From Hungatella sp. UBA3147 (lineage in GTDB: Bacteria > Bacillota > Clostridia > Lachnospirales > Lachnospiraceae): a DNA stretch of 24,661 nt. Location: the NCBI GenBank assembly GCA_002365025.1, contig DEYX01000275.1, forward strand, positions 1 to 24,661, in the 5' to 3' direction. This document shows, piece by piece, positions 7,930-15,139 of this stretch. Position numbers and translations under genes: made by a program. Position 1 is the first letter of the stretch. The number at the start of each line of letters is the position of its first letter. The notes under the pieces were generated by a model, which saw only the letters and a list, made by a program, of their open reading frames with translations, had not been told where the DNA came from and ran no database searches.

Positions 7930-9369
7930 ATGAAGGATATGGTTTTAATAATGTCAGACCAGCACGGCTGGGATTACACGGGATTTGCAGAGGAACGGAT
8001 TGATACGCCGGGTCTTAAACGGATTGCAGAGGAAGGTCTGCTGTTTGAACGCTGCTATTGCAATTCGCCCCTTTGTGTCCCTTCCCGCATGTCATTTCTA
8101 ACTGGAAAATTACCATCACAACTGGGCATTTTTAATAATGATGCTGCTCTTGGCGGGGATGTGCCTACCATTGCCCATGAGATGGGACGTCTAGGATACC
8201 AGACCGTTCTGGCCGGCCGGATGCATTTTAAAGGGGAAGACCAGAAGCACGGTTTTGATGAACGGTATTGCGGAGATATTACTTCTCAATTCTGGGGAAC
8301 CGGCGGAAAAAAGCGCCTGGATTTTGGCGTGTATGCCGGAACTACGAACAGGAAAAACTGCCTGGCTGCAGTTGGAGGGGGTATTTCCCCGGTCATGCTT
8401 TATGACGAAATGGTATTCCGTTCAGCCATGGATTTTCTTGAGGAATGGGGAAAGAAGAAAAATAGAAAACCGCTTTTCCTGGTGATTGGATTCTATGGGC
8501 CTCATTTTCCTTTTACCTGCAGAAATGAGGATTACCTTAAGTACCAAAGCCGCTTTACTATAGAGGAATGTGAGAGTGAGGCAAGGATTTCTTCTTTTTC
8601 TGCTTATCACGAATTCCTGCAGGAATGTGCACCAGAGCATATGAGAAACTGCAAGGCCGCTTATTGCGGCCTGGTGGAGCAATTGGACCGGTATGTGGGG
8701 AATCTTTATAATAAAATCAAGACGGTCGAAGCCGGACGGGAATATCTCTTTCTTTACACCTCTGATCACGGGGAACAGCTTGGAAAACGGAAACTGTTCG
8801 GAAAACAGACCATGTATGAAGCTGCGGTCCGCATACCTCTTCTGGCGGCAGGCACAGGGATTGCTCCAGGAATTTCAAAAGAGCCTGTAGGACTTTTGGA
8901 TGTATCCCGCACGCTTTTGGAAGAGACTGGAAGGAATGAAAATTACTCCTGGCATCAGGGAAAGAGGCTTGACTTCAGTGGATCCCAAAGTGAAACTACC
9001 AGACTCGTTAGAATCCAGCAGATGGTGGGAAGTGATGACAGCCCGCAGTTCATAGAAGCAGTGATTCTGGGACAATACAAAATAGTTAAGTCAGGAAATG
9101 AAACCATATGTCTGTATGACTTACAGGAAGATCCCGATGAAGAACATGATCTGTCAATGATGAAGGAGGGCTTATTAAAAAAACTTATGATACAGATAGA
9201 AGAAAGCGGCGGATTCCTGAGTAAACTTAAGGTTCAGTATCTAACTGACCGGGAGCGGGAAGCCAGAGATGGGCAGCGGAGATTAAAAGCATGGGGGCAG
9301 GTGAAAAAGCCGGAAGAGTGGGCAACCATGAAAATAGATAAAAACACACTCAAAAATCCAAGAGAATAG
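7930..9369 (+). CDS. Second cytoplasmic Cys-type sulfatase (choline-sulfatase/arylsulfatase branch)
   Basis: A 479-residue S1-type sulfatase. The formylglycine signature CVPSR is at residues 49-53 (Cys49), the metal-binding N-terminus reads MSDQHGWD (D10, Q11), and YTSDHGEQLGKRKLFGKQ, at roughly residue 275, supplies the second metal ligands and the active-site lysine. The protein starts at once with the first strand of the fold, so no signal peptide is present and it should be cytoplasmic. It is only distantly similar to the first sulfatase of the operon (different N-terminal motif, different signature), so the two probably remove sulfate from different positions. Start ATG 7930 has AGAGGAG 8 bases upstream; an in-frame ATG at 7894 is rejected for lack of such a site. 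Confidence 0.88.
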   Translation: MKDMVLIMSDQHGWDYTGFAEERIDTPGLKRIAEEGLLFERCYCNSPLCVPSRMSFLTGKLPSQLGIFNNDAALGGDVPTIAHEMGRLGYQTVLAGRMHFKGEDQKHGFDERYCGDITSQFWGTGGKKRLDFGVYAGTTNRKNCLAAVGGGISPVMLYDEMVFRSAMDFLEEWGKKKNRKPLFLVIGFYGPHFPFTCRNEDYLKYQSRFTIEECESEARISSFSAYHEFLQECAPEHMRNCKAAYCGLVEQLDRYVGNLYNKIKTVEAGREYLFLYTSDHGEQLGKRKLFGKQTMYEAAVRIPLLAAGTGIAPGISKEPVGLLDVSRTLLEETGRNENYSWHQGKRLDFSGSQSETTRLVRIQQMVGSDDSPQFIEAVILGQYKIVKSGNETICLYDLQEDPDEEHDLSMMKEGLLKKLMIQIEESGGFLSKLKVQYLTDREREARDGQRRLKAWGQVKKPEEWATMKIDKNTLKNPRE

Positions 9370-9382
9370 TAGGGAGGACTCC

Positions 9383-10921
9383 ATGAAATACAATAAGTTT
9401 TGGACAGACATGCATAGTAATATTCACCATGAGCAAATGAATGAGCTCCCGGTGTGGTATGAACATATAAAAAAACAGATGGATTTCTGGCCTGTGGCTT
9501 ATTATCCGTTTTACATGCGGCCCACACCGTCAGGGCTTGCGGTCGAAGACCGGTACGATGATGAAGAAGTTGCAATGGACTGGGAATTATTAAGAAGCTT
9601 TACCGAGGAAGCCAACAGACAGGGATATCCAATGTTCATGGGTTATGAATGGCAGGGAGCCGGGCTGGATGGAGATCATAATGTGTTTTTCCTTCACAAT
9701 AACGGGAAGCAGGAGCATCCGATGCGTTATCAGGACCTGGCCGCCGCCTATGAGGGGCAGGAGGTCATTGGAATCCCTCATCATCTGGCATACCAGCCGG
9801 GCTCCAGAGGTAAGAATTGGGATACCCATAACGAAACCTTTTCTCCTATCGCAGAAATTTACTCCAGCCACGGCTCCAGTGAAAATGACGATGGGCCTCT
9901 GTCTATGGACCGCCATGTCCATATGGGGCCGCGGACAGGAGAGACGACCTATGAGAAAGGCCTTGAACGAGGGTATAAAATCGGCATCATTGCTGCAGGT
10001 GATAACCACAGTATTCCCGGTGTTTTTGATAATGGAAGCATGTGTGTGCTTGCAGAGGAAGGTACAAAGGAATCCATCTGGGAAGGACTGACAAGTCGGA
10101 GAACCTACGGGGTATCCCGGAGCAGGATTGAAGTTGACTATTATGTGAACTCAGCACCAATAGGATCTGAAATTGAAGCAGGCAATGAAGTTGAATTAGA
10201 ATTTCAGATAAAAGGGACCGGAGCGGTAGACAGGGTGGAAATTTTAAGAGATAATGTCTTAGAGGAAATGGTTGTGCATTCAGGCACATGGGAACGGGAG
10301 GAGCAGGTTGGATTGATCCGGTTCAAATTCCGTCTGGAGCTTGGCTGGGGACCGGATACCAGGGTCTACCATAACCACCTTAGGAAAGACTGGGAAGGAC
10401 ACCTGGAAACGGACGGAAAACTGCTTTCTGTCCAGCCATGCTGGAATCACTATGGTCAGGAAATCGTTCAGGATGATGACAAGAGCTGCAGCTTTACCAT
10501 GACTACATATCAGTCTCCGGCTTCCGGTAAATGGATGGGGTCGGAAAAGGCTGCAACAGAGGGCTTTATCTTTGAAGTGGAAGCGGATGTGGACAGCATT
10601 CTGCGCCTGCTCGTCAATGGAAAGGAATATCTCCTTCCAGTGAGGGAGTTACTTAACAGCTCCCAGGTTATGGCACTTTGGGATGAAGTGAACTGCCTGA
10701 CAAAGGAAAACTGGGGTGAGATCACACATTACCGGAATGATCCATGGTGGCACAATGCCTATAAAATCCGCATTGGAAAGGCATATCCTGAAAGTTCCTA
10801 TAAACTTACCGGGAAAAGAAAGATCCGGATGGAGCAAAGCGGAAACTTACGGCTTCGCATCTGGCAGAAAAATGGAGATGCCGCCTGGACCTCACCTGTG
10901 TTTATAACCGTAAAAGAATAA
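9383..10921 (+). CDS. PHP/DUF3604-like metal-dependent hydrolase of unknown substrate
   Basis: A 512-residue protein with no signal peptide. The first 250 residues carry scattered metal-ligand motifs of the PHP/DUF3604 kind: FWTDMHSNIHHEQ (H11, H15, H16), FMGYEWQGAG, IGIPHHLAYQPG, AEIYSSHGSSEND and IIAAGDNHSIPGVF. The C-terminal half looks like beta-rich domains (for example EVELEFQIKGTGAVDRVEILRDN). Members of the PHP superfamily hydrolyse phosphoesters and some other bonds using two or three metal ions, but no activity is assigned to this type. The gene lies 13 bases after the second sulfatase and 17 bases before EIIB, so it is part of the operon and should act on the imported sugar or a derivative. 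Function is unassigned; a phosphatase, lactonase or glycoside-cleaving role are all possible. Confidence 0.7.
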   Translation: MKYNKFWTDMHSNIHHEQMNELPVWYEHIKKQMDFWPVAYYPFYMRPTPSGLAVEDRYDDEEVAMDWELLRSFTEEANRQGYPMFMGYEWQGAGLDGDHNVFFLHNNGKQEHPMRYQDLAAAYEGQEVIGIPHHLAYQPGSRGKNWDTHNETFSPIAEIYSSHGSSENDDGPLSMDRHVHMGPRTGETTYEKGLERGYKIGIIAAGDNHSIPGVFDNGSMCVLAEEGTKESIWEGLTSRRTYGVSRSRIEVDYYVNSAPIGSEIEAGNEVELEFQIKGTGAVDRVEILRDNVLEEMVVHSGTWEREEQVGLIRFKFRLELGWGPDTRVYHNHLRKDWEGHLETDGKLLSVQPCWNHYGQEIVQDDDKSCSFTMTTYQSPASGKWMGSEKAATEGFIFEVEADVDSILRLLVNGKEYLLPVRELLNSSQVMALWDEVNCLTKENWGEITHYRNDPWWHNAYKIRIGKAYPESSYKLTGKRKIRMEQSGNLRLRIWQKNGDAAWTSPVFITVKE

Positions 10922-10938
10922 GGAAAGGGGATTATTTA

Positions 10939-11424
10939 ATGATGGAGATTGTAAATGTCAGGATTGATGACCGTCTGATTCACGGACAGGTAGCTACTGT
11001 CTGGAGCCAGGTTACAGGAGCAACCAGGATTATGGTGGTTGATGATCAGGTTGTAAAGGATACAATTAATAAGGAGGCTCTTAAGCTGGCATGTCCGAAG
11101 CAGTGCAAGCTTTCAATTCTTACCGTAGAAAAGGCTGCCGCGAATCTGTGCGCTGAAAAATACGAAGGGGAAAGGGTTTTTCTGGTTGCCAAAAGCCCAA
11201 AAACCATATGCAGGCTTTACGATGCGGGCTTCCACATGGATCAGGTAAATGTGGGAAATATGGGAGGAAAGCAGAACACCCGAATGTTAAAGAAAGCCGT
11301 AAGTGTATCAGAAGAAGATATTACAGATTTTCTGTATCTGTCGCAACAGGGAGTTGCAATTACGGCCCAGATGGTTCCGGCCGATGAGGCACTGGATTTC
11401 ATTAAACTAATCAATGAGCGGTAA
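10939..11424 (+). CDS. PTS mannose-family EIIB component
   Basis: Takes phosphate from EIIA and transfers it to the sugar during transport. The 161-residue protein has the classic EIIB-Man/Sor motif RIDDRLIHGQV, with phosphorylated His15, and the segment QVNVGNMGGKQNTR, around residues 100-110, that helps define sugar-phosphate binding. ATG 10939 and ATG 10942 are both possible, with GGAAAGGGG just upstream. It completes the permease but is separated from EIIA/C/D by the second sulfatase and the PHP-like gene. It is the last gene of the operon; no strong terminator follows. Confidence 0.93.
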   Translation: MMEIVNVRIDDRLIHGQVATVWSQVTGATRIMVVDDQVVKDTINKEALKLACPKQCKLSILTVEKAAANLCAEKYEGERVFLVAKSPKTICRLYDAGFHMDQVNVGNMGGKQNTRMLKKAVSVSEEDITDFLYLSQQGVAITAQMVPADEALDFIKLINER

Positions 11425-11517
11425 AATGCAAACGTAACAGATACGTCTATCCTAGGTCATTGCAGCATTATCATACAAAAATCCATAACTAAATCTCATT
11501 GTAATATTAGCATTTTT

Positions 11518-11546
11518 TTAGCATCAGAATTTCATTATTATATGAT
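11518..11546 (+). promoter_or_regulatory. Candidate sigma-A promoter for motAB
   Basis: TTAGCA (11518-11523), a 17-base spacer and TATGAT (11541-11546) lie 44 bases before the motA start. The preceding gap (11425-11517) is AT-rich and contains a small ACGTA/TACGT hairpin (11432-11446) but no T-run that would make it a terminator. Confidence 0.45.
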
Positions 11547-11589
11547 AGAATTATGATGTTACAAATATTAGTTACAAAGGAGAAAAGTT

Positions 11590-12396
11590 ATGGATTTTTC
11601 ACTGCTTATTGGTATCATAATCGGAGTCGGTGCTCTTTTAACAGGTTTTGTTTTGGAAAAAGGTGCCATATACTCTCTATTCCTTTTAAGCCCTTTCATC
11701 ATCGTGGTAGGAGGAACCTTTGGCGCTGTCATTGCATCTTATTCCCTCAATGACATAGCAATGGCTTTGCGGGCCTTGTTTCGGAGTTTTAAGCATCCCC
11801 ATTCTGCCAGTATGGAAAAAATGATTGCCAAGATATCAATGATAGCGACCCGATACCGGACGGAAGGAGTCACTTGCCTGGAAAATATAAGCAGGGATCC
11901 GGAACTGAATCAGGAGGAATATCTGCTTCTTAAGGAAGGCCTGGTTCTTATACAGGAAATGAAGACACCGGAATCCATCCAGTACACTCTGGAATCTGAT
12001 ATCAGAGCCTATGTTCAGCAAAAAAGCATTGAAGCAAGTGTATTTGAGGCTGCTGCAGGATTTTCTCCTACCATGGGAGTTATCGGTACCGTTATGGGGC
12101 TGATCATGGTACTTGCTTCCGGTTTTGAGGATCCTTCAGAGCTTGCAGGATCCATCGGTACTGCGTTTGTGGCAACCCTTTACGGTGTATGTTTCGCCAA
12201 TCTTGTTTACATGCCTATTGCGAACAAATTAAAAACACAGCTTAAGAGAAAGCATATCCAAAAAGAGATGATCGTGGACGGCGTATGTATGATTGCCAGC
12301 GGTAATACCTCCCGAAATATTGAAAATGAACTCGCTCTTTATTTCCAAGCTTTTTCAGATGGAGCCAAACGGTACAAACAGGGTATTGAAAACTAA
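11590..12396 (+). CDS. motA: Flagellar motor stator protein MotA
   Basis: With MotB it forms the ion channel whose flow drives flagellar rotation. The 268-residue protein has four hydrophobic segments: two at the N-terminus (LLIGIIIGVGALLTGFVLE and SLFLLSPFIIVVGGTFGAVIA) and two in the C-terminal half (GFSPTMGVIGTVMGLIMVL and IGTAFVATLYGVCFANLVYM). Between them lies the long cytoplasmic region (about residues 60-150) that contacts the rotor. The conserved Pro of FSPTMG and GTAFVATLYG are family hallmarks. ATG 11590 has AAAGGAG 8 bases upstream. No other flagellar or chemotaxis gene is in the window; the MotA/TolQ/ExbB family is broad, but pairing with a MotB-type partner supports MotA. Confidence 0.9.
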   Translation: MDFSLLIGIIIGVGALLTGFVLEKGAIYSLFLLSPFIIVVGGTFGAVIASYSLNDIAMALRALFRSFKHPHSASMEKMIAKISMIATRYRTEGVTCLENISRDPELNQEEYLLLKEGLVLIQEMKTPESIQYTLESDIRAYVQQKSIEASVFEAAAGFSPTMGVIGTVMGLIMVLASGFEDPSELAGSIGTAFVATLYGVCFANLVYMPIANKLKTQLKRKHIQKEMIVDGVCMIASGNTSRNIENELALYFQAFSDGAKRYKQGIEN

Positions 12397-12414
12397 AATT
12401 GGGAGGAACAAAGG

Positions 12415-13104
12415 ATGCGCAGAAGAATCCTGGAAACAGAAGGAGAAAAAGACAATTCGGAGCGCTGGCTTCTTACATATTCTGATATGATTACATTGCT
12501 TTTGGCTTTGTTTATCATCCTGTACGGCATGAGCTCGGTTGATACGATGAAGCTAAAAGAGATGTCCAATGGTCTGGAGAAGGTTTTAAACCATTCAGCG
12601 GACAGTTCTGCCATAGGAGATAATATTTCCGTTTCTGCAGATAATCTGGACAATGTCTACCTGGCTTTGAAATCTTATATCGCAGAGCGTGACCTGGGGA
12701 ATATGATCGATGTATCTTCCAGCGGTTCAGCGGTAAGCATACATTTAAAAGATGCTATGCTGTTCAAACCGGATACAGCAATCCTGCTTCCGGACAGCAA
12801 GCCGGTCATTCAGGAAATCAGCAGCAGTCTTGAGGCCATTTACGGAGATATCAACCACATTACGATTACAGGCAATACGGCGGATTTGGGCCACCATGAT
12901 GCGGCCAATGAATCGGATTCCTGGCAGCTGTCCGTAGACCGGGCAGTAGCAGTTTTAAACCAGATGACCGCTATGGGACTGGAACCGTCTAAAATGTCCA
13001 TTGAGGGGAATTCTCATTACAATCCCATTGCCTCCAATGATACGGAAGATGGAAGAGCAAAAAACCGCCGGGTAGAAATTACCATTACGGGACGGGCTAA
13101 TTAG
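12415..13104 (+). CDS. motB: Flagellar motor stator protein MotB (OmpA-family C-terminus)
   Basis: The peptidoglycan-anchoring half of the stator. The 229-residue protein has a short basic N-terminus, one membrane segment (residues about 19-40, YSDMITLLLALFIILYG) with the ion-carrying Asp24 in the TYSD motif, and a periplasmic OmpA-type domain. The latter includes HITITGNTAD, WQLSVDRAVAVLNQM and AKNRRVEITITG, the peptidoglycan-binding surface. Asp24 is intact, so the channel should work. It begins 18 bases after motA, with GGGAGG upstream (12400-12405), so the two form an operon. Confidence 0.9.
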   Translation: MRRRILETEGEKDNSERWLLTYSDMITLLLALFIILYGMSSVDTMKLKEMSNGLEKVLNHSADSSAIGDNISVSADNLDNVYLALKSYIAERDLGNMIDVSSSGSAVSIHLKDAMLFKPDTAILLPDSKPVIQEISSSLEAIYGDINHITITGNTADLGHHDAANESDSWQLSVDRAVAVLNQMTAMGLEPSKMSIEGNSHYNPIASNDTEDGRAKNRRVEITITGRAN

Positions 13105-13155
13105 AGAGGAATCGTACATACTATGAAAAACCTTACGGATTCCGATGATTAATAT

Positions 13156-13184
13156 TTGACATTATTATCTAATTATGATAGACT
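13156..13184 (+). promoter_or_regulatory. Sigma-A promoter for the ABC-F leader transcript
   Basis: A perfect TTGACA (13156-13161), a 17-base spacer and TAGACT (13179-13184) predict a start near 13191. The transcript would have a leader of about 270 bases, which contains a minimal ORF and the terminator/antiterminator described below. A weaker alternative -10 (TATGAT at 13174) has too short a spacer. Confidence 0.6.
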
Positions 13185-13215
13185 ACGGGCAAATGAAACG
13201 AAATGAGGTGAAAGG

Positions 13216-13224
13216 ATGAAATAA
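13216..13224 (+). CDS. Two-codon upstream ORF (Met-Lys-stop) in the ABC-F leader
   Basis: ATG AAA TAA, followed by a second in-phase TAA, is preceded by GAGGTGA (13205-13211), a 7-base match to the ribosome-binding consensus at proper spacing. The entire ORF lies within arm 1 of the leader structure. Minimal leader ORFs of two to a few codons are known in front of ABC-F resistance genes. An overlapping reading from ATG 13193 (MKRNEVKG) has no good ribosome-binding site. Confidence 0.55.
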   Translation: MK

Positions 13225-13385
13225 TAATTCTTGCTAAGGTAACTGCATGACGAGAAGGAAAAGAGACATTGTCTGTTTTTGTCATGCCTGTTTTTGCAAG
13301 AATATTATTTCATTCTCATATCTTTTTTATGTCATAAAGACATGAATTAAGCAGAATATCAGCCCTATGGGCTTGTTTTGATGCG

Positions 13386-13423
13386 AACGGCTGTGAGAGA
13401 ATGAATTCTTGCAGTCGTTTTTT
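13386..13423 (+). terminator. Intrinsic terminator of the ABC-F attenuator
   Basis: AACGGCTG (13386-13393) pairs with CAGTCGTT (13412-13419) with one G-U pair; an inner AGAA/TTCT stem caps the hairpin, and six T residues follow (13418-13423). It lies 40 bases before the ABC-F start, too close to be the end of the motAB transcript alone. Its inner part overlaps arm 3 of the antiterminator. Confidence 0.72.
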
Positions 13424-13463
13424 GCGCGGAAATCTTATTTCCTGCCTGATTGGAGGAATCTCT

Positions 13464-14969
13464 ATGTCATTAATACAAGTCACTGATTTGTCATTCACCT
13501 ATGAAGGAAGCCCAGATCCCGTCTTTGAACACGTTTCCTTTCATATTGACACGGATTGGAAGCTGGGCTTTACAGGTAGAAACGGGAGAGGAAAAACCAC
13601 CTTTTTAAATCTTCTGATGAACCGTTTTAAATACACAGGAACTATTATTTCAAATGTCATGTTTGACTATTTCCCTTTTCCTGTGCCGGATGAAGAATGG
13701 AACACTATTGAAATTCTGGATTCCCTCCTTGGGGAATATTTATTCTGGGAGCTTAAAAGAGAGCTTTCCAGACTAAAAGTTTCTGAGGATGTACTATACC
13801 GGCCTTTTTACACACTTTCAAATGGGGAGAGGACTAAGGTCCTTTTAGCAGCCCTGTTTTTAAGAGAAGGTCACTTTCTGCTGATCGATGAACCGACTAA
13901 CCACTTAGACCGGGAGGCCAGGGAACTGGTAAGCCAGTATTTAAACAGCAAAAAGGGATTTATCCTGGTATCTCATGACCGGAAATTCCTGGATGCATCC
14001 GTAGACCATATTCTATCCATAAACAAAACAAATATTGAAGTCCAGAAAGGCACTTTCACCTCCTGGTATGAGAATAAGCAAATGCAGGATCAGTATGAAC
14101 GGTCCGAAAATAATCGGTTAAAAAAGGATATCCGTCATCTGGAAGCAGCCGCAAGGCAGTCAGGCGAATGGGCGGATCAGGTGGAGTCAACAAAGATCGG
14201 GAAAAAGTCCATAGGCCGTGAAAAGTCCATTGATACACGGGCCTATATAGGCGAAAAATCCAGGCGGATGCAGATGCGCAGAAAGAGTCTGGAACTTAGG
14301 CAGGACCGTGCCATTGAGGATAAAAAAGGGCTTTTGAAAAATATAGAAGAGGCAGAAGATCTCAAGCTTTATCCATTAAAATACCGCTCATCCAGAATTC
14401 TATCATTAAAAGATGTCATTCCTTACTATGAAGGACCTGTCTGCGGGCCCGTCAGCTTTACACTGGAACAGGGGCAGAGAATATCCCTGCAGGGGAAAAA
14501 TGGCTGCGGAAAATCCAGTATACTAAAGCTGATCGTCGGCAGGGAACTGACGGGAGACAATATTTCCTTTGAAGGGTATAAGGAAATACCAAATGGTATT
14601 AAAATATCCTATGTATCCCAGGATACTTCATTTTTAAAAGGGAGCCTGACAGAATACTCCAGGGAAAGCGGTATTGAAGCTCCTCTGTTTAAGGCGCTTC
14701 TCCGCAAACTGGACTTTTCCAGAGAACAGCTGGAAATACCCATGGAATCCTATAGCGAAGGGCAGAAGAAAAAGGTTCTCATTGCCCGCAGCCTCTGTGA
14801 GCAGGCCCATCTGTATATCTGGGATGAACCTCTTAATTTCATTGATGTATATTCCAGAATCCAGATCGAGAATTTAATCCTTAAGTTCCAGCCGACCATG
14901 CTGCTTGTGGAGCATGACGATGCATTTACCGGGAAAGTGGCAACCGGAGTAGTGAAACTGATGGATTGA
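13464..14969 (+). CDS. ABC-F ribosome protection protein, Lsa-like
   Basis: A soluble twin-ATPase ABC protein with no membrane segments, 501 residues, of the antibiotic-resistance ABC-F group. These bind the ribosomal E site and dislodge lincosamides, pleuromutilins, streptogramin A or related drugs. Domain 1 has Walker A GRNGRGKTT (38-46), signature LSNGERTK (118-125) and Walker B LLIDEPTNHLD (139-149). A charged interdomain linker spans about 190-300. Domain 2 has Walker A GKNGCGKSS (344-352), signature YSEGQKKK and Walker B IWDEPLNFID (452-461). The opening MSLIQVTDLSF and DTDWKLGFTGRNGRGKTT closely follow the Lsa/CplR type, and DEPLNFID is typical of it. ATG 13464 has GGAGG at 13452-13456; an in-frame ATG at 13401 lies in the terminator and is rejected. 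The exact drug spectrum cannot be read. Confidence 0.88.
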   Translation: MSLIQVTDLSFTYEGSPDPVFEHVSFHIDTDWKLGFTGRNGRGKTTFLNLLMNRFKYTGTIISNVMFDYFPFPVPDEEWNTIEILDSLLGEYLFWELKRELSRLKVSEDVLYRPFYTLSNGERTKVLLAALFLREGHFLLIDEPTNHLDREARELVSQYLNSKKGFILVSHDRKFLDASVDHILSINKTNIEVQKGTFTSWYENKQMQDQYERSENNRLKKDIRHLEAAARQSGEWADQVESTKIGKKSIGREKSIDTRAYIGEKSRRMQMRRKSLELRQDRAIEDKKGLLKNIEEAEDLKLYPLKYRSSRILSLKDVIPYYEGPVCGPVSFTLEQGQRISLQGKNGCGKSSILKLIVGRELTGDNISFEGYKEIPNGIKISYVSQDTSFLKGSLTEYSRESGIEAPLFKALLRKLDFSREQLEIPMESYSEGQKKKVLIARSLCEQAHLYIWDEPLNFIDVYSRIQIENLILKFQPTMLLVEHDDAFTGKVATGVVKLMD

Positions 14970-15024
14970 TGACTATATGCCCTTTGGCTGCCGGGACATC
15001 GTTGTGGAATTTTCAGCAGACTTG

Positions 15025-15033
15025 TGCTATAAT
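15025..15033 (+). promoter_or_regulatory. Extended -10 promoter for the Mef-like gene
   Basis: TGCTATAAT is a full extended -10 element (TG-n-TATAAT); the -35 region is poor (TGGAAT at 15005-15010, 3 of 6 matches), as often seen with extended -10 promoters. It predicts a start near 15040 and a leader of about 180 bases carrying the RLR peptide. Confidence 0.55.
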
Positions 15034-15112
15034 CTTTGCATATGATGTTTTTTTAACCTTGTTGGTAAAAATCGCATGTTATGTACTCAATAAATATCAG
15101 GAGGATTATTTA

Positions 15113-15139
15113 ATGACGCATTCTATTAGGTTAAGATAG
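15113..15139 (+). CDS. Leader peptide MTHSIRLR (macrolide-responsive type)
   Basis: An eight-codon ORF (ATG ACG CAT TCT ATT AGG TTA AGA TAG) with AGGAGG at 15099-15104, 8 bases upstream. The sequence is nearly identical to the start of the ErmD leader (MTHSMRLR) and close to the Mef leader (MTASMRLR). Both carry Arg-Leu-Arg, the motif at which macrolide-bound ribosomes arrest. Its position directly before a Mef-like pump gene strongly supports an inducible attenuator. The amino acids and spacing are seen in the sequence; arrest is known for the relatives and inferred here. Confidence 0.82.
   Translation: MTHSIRLR

Larger units (their letters stand above)
13191..13463 (+). promoter_or_regulatory. 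Ribosome-sensing transcription attenuator upstream of the ABC-F gene
   Basis: This stretch between motB and the ABC-F gene holds three mutually exclusive RNA arms. Arm 1 (13216-13234, ATGAAATAATAATTCTTGC) pairs with arm 2 (13296-13313, GCAAGAATATTATTTCAT), with one bulged A. Arm 2, extended to 13317, can instead pair with arm 3 (13397-13412, GAGAATGAATTCTTGC), forming 8+8 bp with a 6-base bulge. Arm 3 lies inside an intrinsic terminator (13386-13423). Further local hairpins are GCATGAC/GTCATGC (13245-13251 with 13281-13287), AGCCC/GGGCT (13361-13373, followed by TGTTTT) and GGAAAT/ATTTCC (13428-13442). A ribosome held at the start of the MK ORF would cover arm 1, free arm 2 to pair with arm 3 and so prevent termination. 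The pairing is read from the sequence; the logic is inferred by analogy with other drug-resistance leaders. Confidence 0.7.

Noticed and set aside
11426..11440. Possible catabolite-responsive element (ATGCAAACGTAACAG) after EIIB
   Set aside because: Only the left half fits the cre consensus; the right half does not, and it lies downstream of the operon.
11432..11446. ACGTA/TACGT hairpin as operon terminator
   Set aside because: The stem is only 5 bp and no T-run follows.
13123..13152. Nine-codon ORF (MKNLTDSDD) after motB
   Set aside because: The ribosome-binding site is too far (about 12 bases), it lies upstream of the proposed promoter at 13156 and has no arrest-peptide character.
13401..13463. 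ATG 13401 as an upstream start for the ABC-F protein
   Set aside because: It would place the T-run of the terminator within the coding region, lacks a ribosome-binding site and adds 21 residues absent from the typical MSLIQ start of Lsa-like proteins.
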